NCBI RefSeq assembly: GCF_003171515.1
Contig: NC_089392.1
Span: 1,984,001-2,048,000, forward strand
DNA length: 64,000 nt
Direction: 5' to 3'
Origin: Pyrenophora tritici-repentis
Lineage: Eukaryota; Ascomycota; Dothideomycetes; Pleosporales; Pleosporaceae
Shown here: positions 1-10,827 of the stretch, piece by piece
How the letters are laid out: every line of letters begins with the position of its first letter
Position numbering within the stretch: position 1 is the stretch's first letter
Translations under genes and position numbers: made by a program
Notes under the pieces: generated by a model
What the model was told of the DNA's origin: nothing
Databases searched by the model: none
What the model saw: only the letters and a program-made list of their open reading frames with translations

Positions 1-31
1 CCTTGAACGTGCTAACCACAAGTGGTGACAG

Positions 32-289
32 GTAGTGAAGCTTCGCAACGCTATGCAGGAGTACGAGAACGACCGTTGGCGCATCATTTCCTCAAAGGTG
101 GGCAGTGGCTTTTCGCCTACTGCATGCAGAGACAAGGCCGAGCAACTCGAGGCCGTGGAGCTGGCGGAGCACGAGGACGACGACGACGAGCAGCATTCAC
201 AACAACAGCAACATCAACAGCACCAGAGCGCCTACTCCTCGTCGCAAATGACAGCCGGGCCGAACGACCCTGGCCAAAGCTACCAGTGA
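32..289 (+). CDS. Myb/SANT-like DNA-binding protein, last exon only (5' part outside window)
   Basis: This is the 3'-terminal exon of a gene that begins before the window. The frame is closed by a TGA at 26-28 and opens after a plausible acceptor (CAG at 29-31, branch-like GCTAAC at 11-16). A second acceptor at 34-35 would also be in keeping with the frame. The first ~35 residues (pattern LRNAMQEYENDRWRIISSKV, then GFSPTACRDKA) match the end of a Myb/SANT-like helix-turn-helix: an acidic/aromatic helix with W, then the G.G.SP.ACR.KA recognition helix. The remainder is low-complexity, an acidic EHEDDDDE stretch followed by a Gln/His-rich tail. From the family, a nuclear DNA- or chromatin-binding role is likely; the target is unknown. 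Stop codon at 287-289. Confidence 0.6.
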   Translation, partial: VVKLRNAMQEYENDRWRIISSKVGSGFSPTACRDKAEQLEAVELAEHEDDDDEQHSQQQQHQQHQSAYSSSQMTAGPNDPGQSYQ

Positions 290-3200
290 CTGGCCGACCG
301 TCAGCTGGAGAATATGGCTGGCCAATTCGAGGGCCTCCGTGCCTGGTGATCGGAGGGGTAGTTTGGGAGTACGAGGGAGAGGGGAGGCATTGCGGGGTTT
401 GTGCTGGCCACAAACGTCCTCATCGAGACCGGTTCCAGCATTCGCGATACTTCTTTGGGGTATACATGCATTTTAATCATTACATCTTCCTTTACGACGT
501 ACCACGATTTCGGCCACGGTATACCCTTTCTCTTCTTCTACACGCTCCTTCTAAACAACTGCATACTACGGGGACTACAGATTATCCTTTGAACGCGCAA
601 ACATTACAAGCGGATCCAGCATTACGGCCGGCGTTGGCGACTGGGCTCAGACGGGGAAACATCATACGGTGGGTTTTAGGATTTGAGATGATGGAACGGC
701 ATGGGAAAGATTCGGCAAACTGTTTCGGCACATACCTCAAAGACTGGCAAAAGAACTTTGGCGACAACAAAACAGGTGTCTCGAGGATGTGTCAACAAGG
801 AGTCAAGAGGAGGAAAGATACCCAGGCAGAGTTACAAGGGGCGCATTTTCATTGGTCTGATTTATTCTTTTTCTTTGCTTTCTTGTGGTTTCCCTTTGTA
901 CAACATTGGCGGTACTTGTCTTACATTTGCTACTTTATGCAGCGCTTCTTGTTTTGCTTCTACGATAATACGTCGCGCATCCCATGTCGCGACACGCTTT
1001 ACAAACATTTTCTTTACACTCCTACATCTTGGTACTTTATTGGAGCTGAGAATTCTATTCTTTGCGCCTATTCCCAATTTCATCCGATTGTAATAACGCA
1101 ATATTCACGCATGGCCTCATTTCCTTGAACATGTCATCGCACATGTACACCTCATCACCACACGTAAAACTTTCCGTCCGTCTCCACATGGTCCTATCAC
1201 ACTATTTTAAGCAGTCCGTACTCGTACCGCACCACACTATACGCAATCGCCCCCTTTCGGCAACAATTATGTAAATCATAAGCTCGCAATCCAATACCCC
1301 AAATATCTACTCCCATACTTTATGCATACACGGACATCTCTCAAAGGTGGGGACTCGAGAGACAAAGAGCAAGGGAAGGTGCGCGTCTGGCCGGGCCAAA
1401 AAATAGAAAGGCCGCTGTATGGACACTGTCTCAACAACGTTGGACTGTTGAGTTTCAGATCTGCTCGTTCGCCCCCTGCCAAACCGTTTGCGACGCTGTA
1501 TATTCGCCCCCTGACCACAGCGTCTCAGATCGGTCATACCTGGCCGCGGATCCGAAGGGCATATTTGCTTTCATTCTCGGCTCTCATAGTGCCAGCCCTG
1601 CGTATTTTGCTCACCACGTCATCTCAAAAACCGGCTCAAGGCCGAAAAGAGAGGTCATCGTGTAAGGCATAAGGTGGGCTCGTAAGCGCTAGACTTGCTG
1701 TTTTCTGATTGTTGCACTGGCCCGCTCGGAGGTCAGGCCGGCCGGTCGTATGCGCTCCGGACGGGTGTGGTTAGATAGCGGGCGGACATTTTGGTGGTAT
1801 TTGGAAGAGGGTCATCTGAGTTTGCTTGCTTATGGGTATATGATCACTCTGGTAAGGAGATCCACAAGATAGAGGGGCGGATTTGAGATGGTAGCGCCGC
1901 TTTCAGGGCTTTGAACGGCATCTACGTAGACCGTGATGAGAACACTATGCGCATGATGGCAACAACGCCACAGTGTCCTACATAGTATCGAGGCGTAGGA
2001 AAAAGAGAACATCAACTTGGCACATTTCTTTCTTCTTCCGTCTGCGAACGCGTAGACGCCGCCGACAAACGTTCTGACTTGCTTATACAATTCTCGCGTA
2101 ATATTCCTACGGTACCGCAGCTAACGGTCGGTGCTCAGATACTTTTGTGCTCTGACACTCGCACTAGCACCAAAACAATCATGTACACTTCACGCTGCCC
2201 AACATCACCACGTGCGCTCCCGAACTCCTCCCCCCAAACCACCGATACCAAAGCAATGACCCCTCTGCTATTGCAATCACACATACATACTCTTCACTCG
2301 CCAAAGGCAAAAACGCGTCATACTTTCGATATTAAGAACGCGTGCCGACCATGCCGTATTTGGTCCCCTTATCCCTGCTTATAACACCCGGGTTAGTGAT
2401 AGATTGTTTCCGCACACACCTCGCTACTGTTGCGCCAAATGGGGCCCTCTGCGAGGGGAAGAGACGAGAAAGAGCGAGCCCGAACGTGCATTCACGGATG
2501 CATGCGCGCGGGAGGCGGTCGAAAAAAAAAAAAAGGCGCGATTCCAACTGTACGTGTTGCTGCCGCGGGCGCACTACGGTCAACTTTGCATTGCCAAGCT
2601 CACACGATTCTGCGGACAAGTGAACGAAGTAGGGACGGGAGAGAGAGGGGGGCGCGCTGGTTTGACCGGAAAAGCACAACCCTTTGGCGCAAAAGGCCGT
2701 GTAAACGAGGCGGTTGAGCTGCCGATGAAGACGAGAGAGACAAGAAAATGCACCAGGAAAACTCGGAAGAGGCTAAATCGTGTTGGCTTGCTGGCTTCCT
2801 ACTCGTTCGTAGGTTTACTTTTCTTTTTTTCTGCGAGCCAGTGAACTGTTTCAGAACGCACGATCCCTTAGTCCCTGTTCTTAAGATCGCTCCTCCTCCA
2901 CTCAACGCGTCTGTCAAACGGCTGACAACCTTGTCCGAACCCTGGCCTTAACAAACCAGCGCAGTCACTTGCCGGCGCGAAGCGAAGGCAAAGGTGGTGG
3001 TGGCCACGCGCACGTAATGGGCTCGCCGCAGGGTACGCACAAGCTGGATTAGGGAGTAACCAGGGGCAAAGACTTGGTTGTATCAACATCTCGGCCGCTA
3101 TATCTGCTAGAGGCATCGGTGTCCGGTGAGCTGCTGATATTGATGATGAAGCCTTCAATACTTACGTAGGTACCCGCTACCATGGGCATCCCGGCACAGA

Positions 3201-4714
3201 CACAGGCATGTTCGTCAATAGTTGCCATACGGCCTAACCGTGCACTCCCTTGCCGCCTGCTAGGCCGCTTCCCCATAAGTCGCCCCGTGTGCCCATCCAT
3301 CGCTAGGTCGTATGTATGCCGAGGCGATCGCTTATTGACGTGCACTCCGCTTTTCGCTTCCTCCCAGAGGTATACAAGAAACGCGAGCCGACAGATAACG
3401 ACAAGGAAGCGCGCCAAACTGGGTAATAATCGAGATACGCCGAACGCGAAAGCGGAAAGACAAGCAACGATGATCAGCGCGCGTCTGCACGGAATATTGG
3501 ATAGCCTCAAGTTTTGCGCTCTTGGTAGTGCCCATTGGTTTCCAAACTTGGCCAGCAACAGTGGCAATTGTTTCACCTTTAAACTTCCATGGGGCGATTT
3601 CTATCTTTACTATCTAATCATACAGAAGTAGGGAGTCAAGAAGAGGTGTGACAGAGGGCGGAGATCGCAGTTTTGTGATCATCGTCACATGTGTCTCGCT
3701 TCTGGTCTGTGAGCAGAATGGCTTATAGCCACCACCGCGGATGCAGGGTTCAACCGGTCGGGATGTGGGGAGTTCATTGAAACACGGCATGTTCGTTAGT
3801 GTGGTGATCAAATCGAGTCTGACACCTGATCAGTACCTCGCTTATCCGAGGTCATCGATCTATGTCACTATTGATGTGGTGTGCTAGACAGGCTCACGCT
3901 GCAGAGTGGCGCCGCAACCGATCGAGCGTGTGCTCAATGCCGCAATAGATACGTACAGATACAGTCAGATGTGGGGGACTCTGAACCATGAAGCCGTTTG
4001 CGCACCATGTCTTTCTGCCGCTCGATGAGCGAGATTCCCGCTTTAGGCAAGGGTAGCGCCTTCCCGGACGTTCTGCTCCAAGCCGCATCACACCTCCAAC
4101 CTCCACCTTTGGGCTCCGTTGACGCTCCACCGGGGAACTATTGATTGATCTTCATCTCCGCTACTGGTAGTTTGACCGGTTGGCTTGAGCATCGCCTGCA
4201 GTCACGATTGTCTCCAAGGGCTTGCTAGCTCGGTTCCTCGCTGCGTGACGCTGCACTGGCGCCGTCAACACCTGCGTGTGCTCGAAACCCTGTCAAAGGA
4301 TGATGGTGTGGAGCGGGTACGACTAATACTCCGGCAGACGTTGAGTGCTGCACCATGCCCGTTGTTGCCGTCGCCCCGGCCTGCACTATCAGAAACAATA
4401 GTCAAGAGGCAAAGAACCAGGAGCCTGGTAAATGGGCTGGGCTTCGTATCGTCCGGCTCCTCTTGCTAGTTTGTACTGTTCGTATTGGGGCCATGTTAAA
4501 GTTTTTGACGTTTGCCGCGACTACTCGGAGCCGCTGTACAGTAGCGTCAAAATATCCTCTTTTGCAAGCGTGCATCGTGCGTGAATGCCAGCGCCGCCGC
4601 CAACGGCCCGCAAAACTGACATTGGACGGATGTAAGAAAGGGAAAGTGGAGTCGTGGCCAATAGTCTGTACGGGATAGTTGCGTGTTTCCAGTCACACAG
4701 GTCATGCGTGAGGC
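290..4714. other. gene-poor intergenic DNA, no supported gene
   Basis: About 4.4 kb without a coding region I can support. Open frames of 60-175 codons occur on both strands, but none shows a recognisable domain, a splice-consistent continuation, or a composition unlike its antisense shadow. The only local feature is an A-run near 2522-2534. The first few hundred bases are probably the 3' UTR of the Myb-like gene. Confidence 0.4.
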
Positions 4715-5200
4715 GTGGTACACAGGCTATATGGGGAGCTGATATGGGCTCCGCTTCCCATAACGGCTGCACACGGTTCTTGCGTGAGTGCTTGGCACCC
4801 TTCCCAAGGGCCATGGAAGAAGCCGTTTGCCCAGTGTGGCTTCTCGCAAGCGATACCGGATGTTCTTGAAGTGCCGTTGCACTATGACAAACAGCGATTA
4901 GACTCGTTTGAGAGAGTGAATGTCGTACTGACTGCAGATATGTGTCTTGAGTCTGGCGAGGTGGACTGGTCATGGTCGGATATCAGAAGAGACGCCCTTG
5001 ATGTGCGGCACAGGCAAGGCTGTGGTTTGATCTGAATACCCTATCATCACCGGGCTATGATCCTGACTATATTTCCCCAGGGGAGATGCATGTGCATCAT
5101 GCCACCAAGTCTCTCAGCTTGATGGCTGACACAGTACTGAACTTTGTTGTTGATGCCGAGATGCAATTAGAGTCCACTTTGCATGGAACCTGCAAGTAAA
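4715..5200 (+). pseudogene. degraded coding fragment, two overlapping frames, function unknown
   Basis: Two adjacent plus-strand frames both read like protein. One (about 4850-5020) contains PDVLEVPLHYDKQRLDSFER and later EVDWSWSDIRRDALDVRH. It stops at 5033-5035. The frame overlapping its end (about 5010-5200) contains LWFDLNTLSSPGYDPDYIS and DTVLNFVVDAEMQLEST and stops at TAA 5198-5200. Joined, they would make one acidic C-terminal segment. No GT-AG intron bridges them, so I read this as a decayed gene tail with a frameshift around 5010-5025. I do not recognise the family. It could also be two chance open frames. Confidence 0.25.
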
Positions 5201-7616
5201 ACACTGCAGTCATGGCCTGATTCCTAAACCATCTTGCTGTTTTGTGCCCCTGGGTGTTGGATATTGAGTGTCAAAAGAAAAGTTTGCAGTACGGCACAAA
5301 TACCCATAGAGAACGAATTAGAATCATACCAAGAGATAGCTAACGTCACTGGATGTTTCTCGCTCCTTGTTCTGAGTGCCGGCCCTCCGTATCCATCGAG
5401 TGTTCAATGAAAAAAAAACACTCCTGCATCGACGATGGGTGGCCCAGTAGACTTCTAAGACGTGAAAGCTGTTGAAGCTGGCCACGTAGCTGTTTGGCTT
5501 CCTGGTTCCAGCCCGTCAGATACAGAGCTGGCGCCTGCAATCGATTCGCTCTCTGTCACTGGCAGAGCCTTTCCGCCACCAAGGGGTATTGACTGGGACA
5601 TAGCTAGCCGAAGGACTTCGGGCCCGGTAACAAAGACCGGAAAAAGATGGTGTTGCATCAACTGTAACCTGGCGTTGTGTGGTTTGCGTGTGCAGGCTGG
5701 CAAGCAGCGGGTTCCCAGCAGTGACACCGTGACGGTTGGCTGAACGAATGACCACAGTGGTCTCACTCACATCGCTCCACGAGCAGGTTGCAAACACCCT
5801 GCTCACAGCCCAAGCCCCCTCGATCGTCCAACGGGAGACAGGAAACTATCTCCGGGAAAACACTGTTGATCGGCCTGATCTGTCCGGAGACCACTGAGCT
5901 GCTGTGTACACTGTGGGCCTGATCTGGTAGCGAGCGATCCAACACACTCGCCCTCTGCCCTTGCCCAGTCGATATCGCCCCAACGCTGACGATAGTACCC
6001 TGTTGATGCGTTGGCAGATATTATTCGACGCGCAATAGCGCGACGGATATTGCCAGGTGGCTTCGGCCAACGCGCGCGTCGTTGGCTGTGAGACTTAGCG
6101 ATGGGCACTATAGCCAGTGCTCGCTTCTGCTATATGTTTAGTGTTGATGGGTTTAATCATGAACTCCTCCGTGGCGGTCGGCCCAGGCACTGAGATATGT
6201 GTGGTTGCTTTTGCGCCGCCTACGTTTTGGCTCTAGTGGCAGCACTGTCCGACCTTCTGCTCTTCCTTGTAGCCTTAGGCATGAGCATATATACTGCTCC
6301 TTTGTCCCTGAATTGTCTAGTCGCGCGCGATAATGTTGTCCGAGCGTGTTGATCCAGTGGTTGGCTTGTCGCATGTGGTTCAAGGGATCCACGGGTTCCA
6401 TCAAGATCTACGCCACCGGCAATATAGCTTTTGTCGGCTTCATGCTGGCCGTGGAAGCAAGAAGGCGAAATGGGTCCGGCATTCTGACGGTCAGTACTTG
6501 GCCCTCGTGTTGCCTCAATGCATGATTAGCAGCAATGATCGCTCACCATGACGACGTCTTCTGACTGTACCCAGCCTTGAGTCTCGATGCGTACAGCCAG
6601 TATTTTCCAATGCTTTAGAATTAGCCGTCAGATTATAGAGGAGTGTTGGCAAGAAGTCGTCGCCCAAAGTCCACTGCTCGTGTTGATATATCAGTGGAGC
6701 CTGAGACATCAGGCCAAAACAGCGGGCGTTTCAGGCATGAAGCAAATCCCACCTTACACCAGTATCGCATCAACATGTCGAACCCTTCAGAGAGTTTCGC
6801 AGTTGCATCACGAACTACTCGCCATCGATGGATGCGCAAGGCTAGTTCTCAAGATACCTTGGAGGCTGGGAGTGGTGAGGTACATTTACTCCGATCGATC
6901 TCCGCGCGATCTCCGTTCCACCGAGGACGCAGCAAATGTTACTTTCACATACATACAGCAATCATAGTTACAATTTACAGGTTTGAATTGACTCTTAGAC
7001 AGCTGAGATCTATTTACTTTACTTGGTAGGCTTGCGCATATCTGTTGAGTAGGACTTCAACGTCTCCAGGGCTTGCTAAGCAATCACGTGAATACATATC
7101 TTGAACCAAACATGGACTACCTAGCTACCAACTGCCCCGATGAGTGTGGATGACATAGAGGTAATCATGTCAATCTATACCTTTATATAGATATATATGT
7201 AAGTGATATCAATGCTTAGCAGCAGGTTTTCACAACGCAGTATTGTTGTAGTGAACAGCAATATAAAAAAGCAGTTAAGGTGTTACCCCAACACCTTATA
7301 CTCAGTACATGACAGTTTTCATCTATACCTTTATAAACTTCTCGTTAAATATTATGTCTTACTTCAATCTCGATCAAGCTTTGTCACTTTGAGACTGCAT
7401 CTCGATACCAATCAACGAGGGCTTCCTGGCAATATTACTGGATCAAATTACTATCTTCTCTGGTTTCCTGATTGGACTAGCGATTGGTGAAAAGCCAAAG
7501 AAATCCCCAAATATGAGCTCATAACTGAGACTAACTCTCATCTGTTCATACACCCAGACAACAAAAACACATTGCATGTCTTCTGCTATGGAACCGCCAA
7601 CACCTAAGAGCTGAAC
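5201..7616. other. gene-poor DNA upstream of the hAT insertion
   Basis: No gene is supported. Several short antisense and sense frames occur around 5346-7030, none with a recognisable motif. A 15-bp direct repeat (ATCTATACCTTTATA) occurs at 7173-7187 and again at 7321-7335, in an AT-rich stretch. This may be old decayed repeat DNA, but I cannot assign it to a family. Confidence 0.35.
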
Positions 7617-7624
7617 TCCCCAAC
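7617..7624. repeat. left 8-bp target-site duplication TCCCCAAC
   Basis: Identical to 10820-10827 on the other side of the hAT element. Eight bp is the diagnostic duplication length for hAT transposases. Confidence 0.95.
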
Positions 7625-7643
7625 CAGACTCCGCAACAATCAA
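7625..7643 (+). repeat. left terminal inverted repeat of the hAT element
   Basis: CAGACTCCGCAACAATCAA, perfect inverse of 10801-10819. The match ends after 19 bp. Confidence 0.95.
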
Positions 7644-7773
7644 ATCAATCAATCTTAAGGTTGTCGATTGGTTTGATTAGCTTGCGGCGACGCTGCTGAT
7701 TGATTGCGGATTGATTGTTAGGGTTTTTGAGCAGATTGATTGCGATTGATTGGTTGATTGGCTGATTGATGCT
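7636..7773. repeat. left subterminal TTGATTGAT/ATCAATCAA motif array of the hAT element
   Basis: At least eight degenerate copies of a (T)TGATTGATT core lie in both orientations between the left terminus and the transposase stop codon (for example around 7640-7655, 7697-7718 and 7735-7770). Subterminal repeats like this are typical transposase-binding sites in hAT elements; the binding role here is inferred. Confidence 0.75.
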
Positions 7774-7793
7774 AAGAAGTAGTATACAGGGGG

Positions 7794-10307
7794 TTATGGT
7801 GTTGTACTCCAGCCTTCTATATCGTACTGTTGTACAATCTCCTCATCTTTGACGTCACTCCACTTATCTTCATCATCACCGTTGTTGTACAAGCCGTCAA
7901 AGCCAGCTCGTCTCCACGAACGTACAAGCTGAAGGGCAGCAAGTAACTCGCTGCCAAGAGCTCGCCGGCGCGGCTCAAGTAAATCGCCAAGCTCGCTAAA
8001 GAGCCTCTCGCAGTCGCAACTAGATGCTGGTATCGTGAGTATATCAATCGCAAACTGGCTTAAACACGGGTATTTTGAGCGTAATTGAATCCAGTACTTG
8101 ACTGGGTGGCCATCGCTAAGATACTGTTCGCTTGTCCACTCTGGCTCTTGAGTTCTCCAGCGCTCGTACTCATCGTCGTGGGCAGCCTCTACCTGAGCCT
8201 TGTTGCGCCGTACGAGGGCGCCAATCACATCATCTATTCCTCTATGCCTTGGTTTTGCAGTTGTTTGAGATAGAGGACGTGTACGTTGAGGCTTATACGA
8301 CTGCCAGAGCTGCAGGAAGCCAGCGTTGGCTGATGTTAGCCATTCTGGCTTATCCACCCAGCTGTTCTCGCAGTAGTATTTGTAGTATGGATGGAGGCAG
8401 GTAGCAGCGTAGTATGCTGGCGATCGATCGAGCTTGTTGTAGTAATCGTTGGCCTTACTCCAGGCGGCGCGGAGGTTAACAAAGAGGTGATCTTCAGGCG
8501 CATCAGGTGGGTTGAAGTCAACTTGCTCGTACGAGCGCGTACGGGCTTCGAGCGCGCCAAGTACGTATTCAAATACAGGAATAGTCTCATATATAGCGCC
8601 GTATTTGCCTGCCTTTCCGCGACCCTCAAGCTTCTCCGTAGCAAGCTTAAGCGGCTCTAGGCAGTCCTGATACTCTGTTATCACCGCCCAATCAGCAGCT
8701 GTAAGTCCTGTTGATCTCATCCAACTAGGTGCTTCAGGGAGTTTATTGCCACGTTGACAAGCGCGGCGATCTTCAAGGGAGAGTGCGTTAATGTAGTGCT
8801 CAGCGTAAGAGTTGTATGCTGCCTGGAGTTGAGTTGCGCGTTTGAAGGCAGCGTAGTAAGAGTTCCAGCGTGTAACAACAGGCTTCACAGGCTCAAGTAC
8901 GTGGAGGCGCTCTCTAGCTGGCAACTCGGCGTTGGCGGCGGTTTGGAAGCTTCGGAAAATTTCGTGTTGTTGAGGCGTTTTTATATGGTTGATAACGTCG
9001 ATAAGTACACCTAAGGGCCCTTCTTGACGCCACTCCTGCATGTACACCTCCTCTGTTTGGAGCTGCTCGTCGTTGTTGTTGTTGTACGCCTCTTGATTGC
9101 TGCCAAAGATAATTGCCTGGCCAATAAGGTTAAGCGTGTGAGGGCCGCAGCGGAGGCGTCGGTGAGCAGCGTTGAAGTCGTACGCGTGGGCGAGCGAGGA
9201 GACTGCAGTATCGTTGTTTGCAGCATTGTCGAGGACGAAGTAGCCGAGTTTATCACTCCCAATACTGTATTCTTGGAGCGTCTTTTTAATTGTATCAGCG
9301 ATAGCATCACCAGTATGAGAGCCTGCGAGATGTGGGAGGGCGATGGGGAGATCTTGTATCACTCCAGAGGCGTTAGCAAAGTGTGCAACGACTCCAAAGA
9401 ATCCACGCTTGCCACCCTTTGTCGTCCAACCATCAAAGCTTATGTGGATCTTGCTTGCAGCTTCTGACAGAGCGCAGACAATCTGTGGCTGCATATATTG
9501 GAAGAGGCGCATTGCGTAGGTAGCTACACTGCGAGGACTTACCCACAAAGCTGCCTCTGCCTCTGGGTTTGCAAGGCTAATCATCTCGCGAAAGGACGGC
9601 CTTGCAAGTAGCTCCATTGGCAAGTTGTTATCAAGAAGGCAGAACACTGCAACTTCACGAAACTGCTGGATGTTGAAGTTGCCCATCGCGTTGGCAGCCT
9701 CTTGAGAGACTGCAACACCAGTCTCCAGCGTCTGTCGTAGAGAGAGTTGCTGCCCTGTTCTTCGAGGCTTCAGGCCGTCTTTTGTAAAGCCATGGCCTCG
9801 TTTCTGAAGGCCAAGATGAGCTGCAGCTGAGGAGGTGGCCTTTGATACGTCAAAAACTCCACTGCCGCCAGTGTCAATGACCTTGTGGATGTGGCAGTAT
9901 TTGCATACAAACCACACTCGATTCTGATCGTAGAGCTCAACAACGCGATATCCATGTTGAAAGATCCAACTCTTGACGCGCCGCCCAGTTGTAAGAGGCT
10001 TCATGAACCGAGGGAGGCGATCCCAGTTAATGCCGTCAAAGTTATCGCCATTATCAGGCTCTGTATCAACACTAGCCTCTGTTGTTGCTGCTGTACCAGC
10101 CTGGCTGCCCTCAGCCGCACCCTCCTCCTCTGTTTGCGACTCGAAAAATTGCGACTCAAACGTTGTGGCCTGGCTTACGGCGGCGCCAAGGGTTTCCTGA
10201 GGCGACAGCGATCGCTGAGATAGGACAGAGGGCCTTGATAGGCGCGCCCGTTTGGCGGCGGCGGCGGCGGCAGCAGTATTGGTGGGAACTCGAGAGCGTT
10301 TGGCCAT
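7794..10307 (-). CDS. hAT family transposase, 837 aa, intact
   Basis: This single uninterrupted frame encodes the enzyme that excises and reinserts the surrounding element. After a low-complexity Ala/Arg/Ser/Glu N-terminus (residues 1-95) comes a BED-like zinc finger (about 125-170, with WFVCKYCHIH and a later AAAHL). The RNase-H-like core contains SFDGWTTKGGKRGFFGV (first catalytic Asp) and FVLDNAANNDTA (second Asp). The C-terminus carries the hAT dimerisation region (about 725-805) with ILTIPASSCDCERLFSELGD. Length is normal for fungal hAT transposases. The ATG at 10307 begins MAKRSRV, a basic start that fits nuclear import. There are no frameshifts or stops, so the copy could be active. 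It shares the domain plan of fungal hAT elements such as Restless and Tfo1, but I cannot name the family. Confidence 0.93.
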   Translation of the reverse strand: MAKRSRVPTNTAAAAAAAKRARLSRPSVLSQRSLSPQETLGAAVSQATTFESQFFESQTEEEGAAEGSQAGTAATTEASVDTEPDNGDNFDGINWDRLPRFMKPLTTGRRVKSWIFQHGYRVVELYDQNRVWFVCKYCHIHKVIDTGGSGVFDVSKATSSAAAHLGLQKRGHGFTKDGLKPRRTGQQLSLRQTLETGVAVSQEAANAMGNFNIQQFREVAVFCLLDNNLPMELLARPSFREMISLANPEAEAALWVSPRSVATYAMRLFQYMQPQIVCALSEAASKIHISFDGWTTKGGKRGFFGVVAHFANASGVIQDLPIALPHLAGSHTGDAIADTIKKTLQEYSIGSDKLGYFVLDNAANNDTAVSSLAHAYDFNAAHRRLRCGPHTLNLIGQAIIFGSNQEAYNNNNDEQLQTEEVYMQEWRQEGPLGVLIDVINHIKTPQQHEIFRSFQTAANAELPARERLHVLEPVKPVVTRWNSYYAAFKRATQLQAAYNSYAEHYINALSLEDRRACQRGNKLPEAPSWMRSTGLTAADWAVITEYQDCLEPLKLATEKLEGRGKAGKYGAIYETIPVFEYVLGALEARTRSYEQVDFNPPDAPEDHLFVNLRAAWSKANDYYNKLDRSPAYYAATCLHPYYKYYCENSWVDKPEWLTSANAGFLQLWQSYKPQRTRPLSQTTAKPRHRGIDDVIGALVRRNKAQVEAAHDDEYERWRTQEPEWTSEQYLSDGHPVKYWIQLRSKYPCLSQFAIDILTIPASSCDCERLFSELGDLLEPRRRALGSELLAALQLVRSWRRAGFDGLYNNGDDEDKWSDVKDEEIVQQYDIEGWSTTP

Positions 10308-10656
10308 CGTGGGCGATACTAAACACTAAAGAAAAATGTCTGTATAGGTAGCTAGGCAACTAGTGTTGTGTGTAAGGGATTATTAGGGAACTGAGTGAGC
10401 GAAATCGTTGTTGTATTAAGAACAGCGAAGGACTAGCTATATAGGTGCGGGGTGAAGCCTAGAAGAGGCTAGCCCCTAAGCAGAAGGAGCTAGTCCTATA
10501 AGAGGAGAGCTAGCTGGTGAGAAGTGAATGCATAGAGACTGGCTTGCCCGGCCGACAGGGATCACAAGCTAAGCGAGATAGGGGTCCAAGATAACTATCT
10601 TCAACACCAAAAACCTTCTCTTAATACGACACTACTCGCCTTACAACTCGTTAATA

Positions 10657-10813
10657 ATAAATCAATCTAACTAATCAAATCAATCAATCTGACCTTCGCA
10701 AGTTGATTTGATTAGCTATTTTGAAAAGCTTAGATTGAGTTGATTGAGTTGGTAAAAACTCCAAATGACCAATCAAATCAATCAATCTGACCAATCTGGA
10801 TTGATTGTTGCGG
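10657..10813. repeat. right subterminal ATCAATCAA motif array of the hAT element
   Basis: The same motif family as the left array, with copies around 10660-10690, 10702-10714, 10733-10750 and 10770-10808, mostly as AATCAAATCAATCAATC. The two arrays make the ends roughly symmetrical. Confidence 0.75.
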
Positions 10814-10819
10814 AGTCTG
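10801..10819 (-). repeat. right terminal inverted repeat of the hAT element
   Basis: TTGATTGTTGCGGAGTCTG, the reverse complement of the left terminal repeat. Confidence 0.95.
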
Positions 10820-10827
10820 TCCCCAAC
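10820..10827. repeat. right 8-bp target-site duplication TCCCCAAC
   Basis: Identical to 7617-7624. Removing 7625-10827 would restore an uninterrupted empty site. Confidence 0.95.

Larger units (their letters stand above)
7625..10819 (-). mobile_element. complete hAT-superfamily DNA transposon (3195 bp)
   Basis: The element is bounded by perfect 19-bp inverted repeats (CAGACTCCGCAACAATCAA at 7625-7643; its reverse complement at 10801-10819). These are flanked by a perfect 8-bp direct duplication, TCCCCAAC. An 8-bp duplication, a TIR starting CAG and an intact hAT transposase together define the hAT superfamily. The transposase gene is on the minus strand and leaves about 170 bp on one side and 510 bp on the other. 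Both flanks are filled with ATCAATCAA-like subterminal motifs, as in other hAT elements where the transposase binds. The perfect duplication and intact frame suggest a recent insertion with no obvious repeat-induced point mutation. Boundaries are read directly from sequence. Confidence 0.96.
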
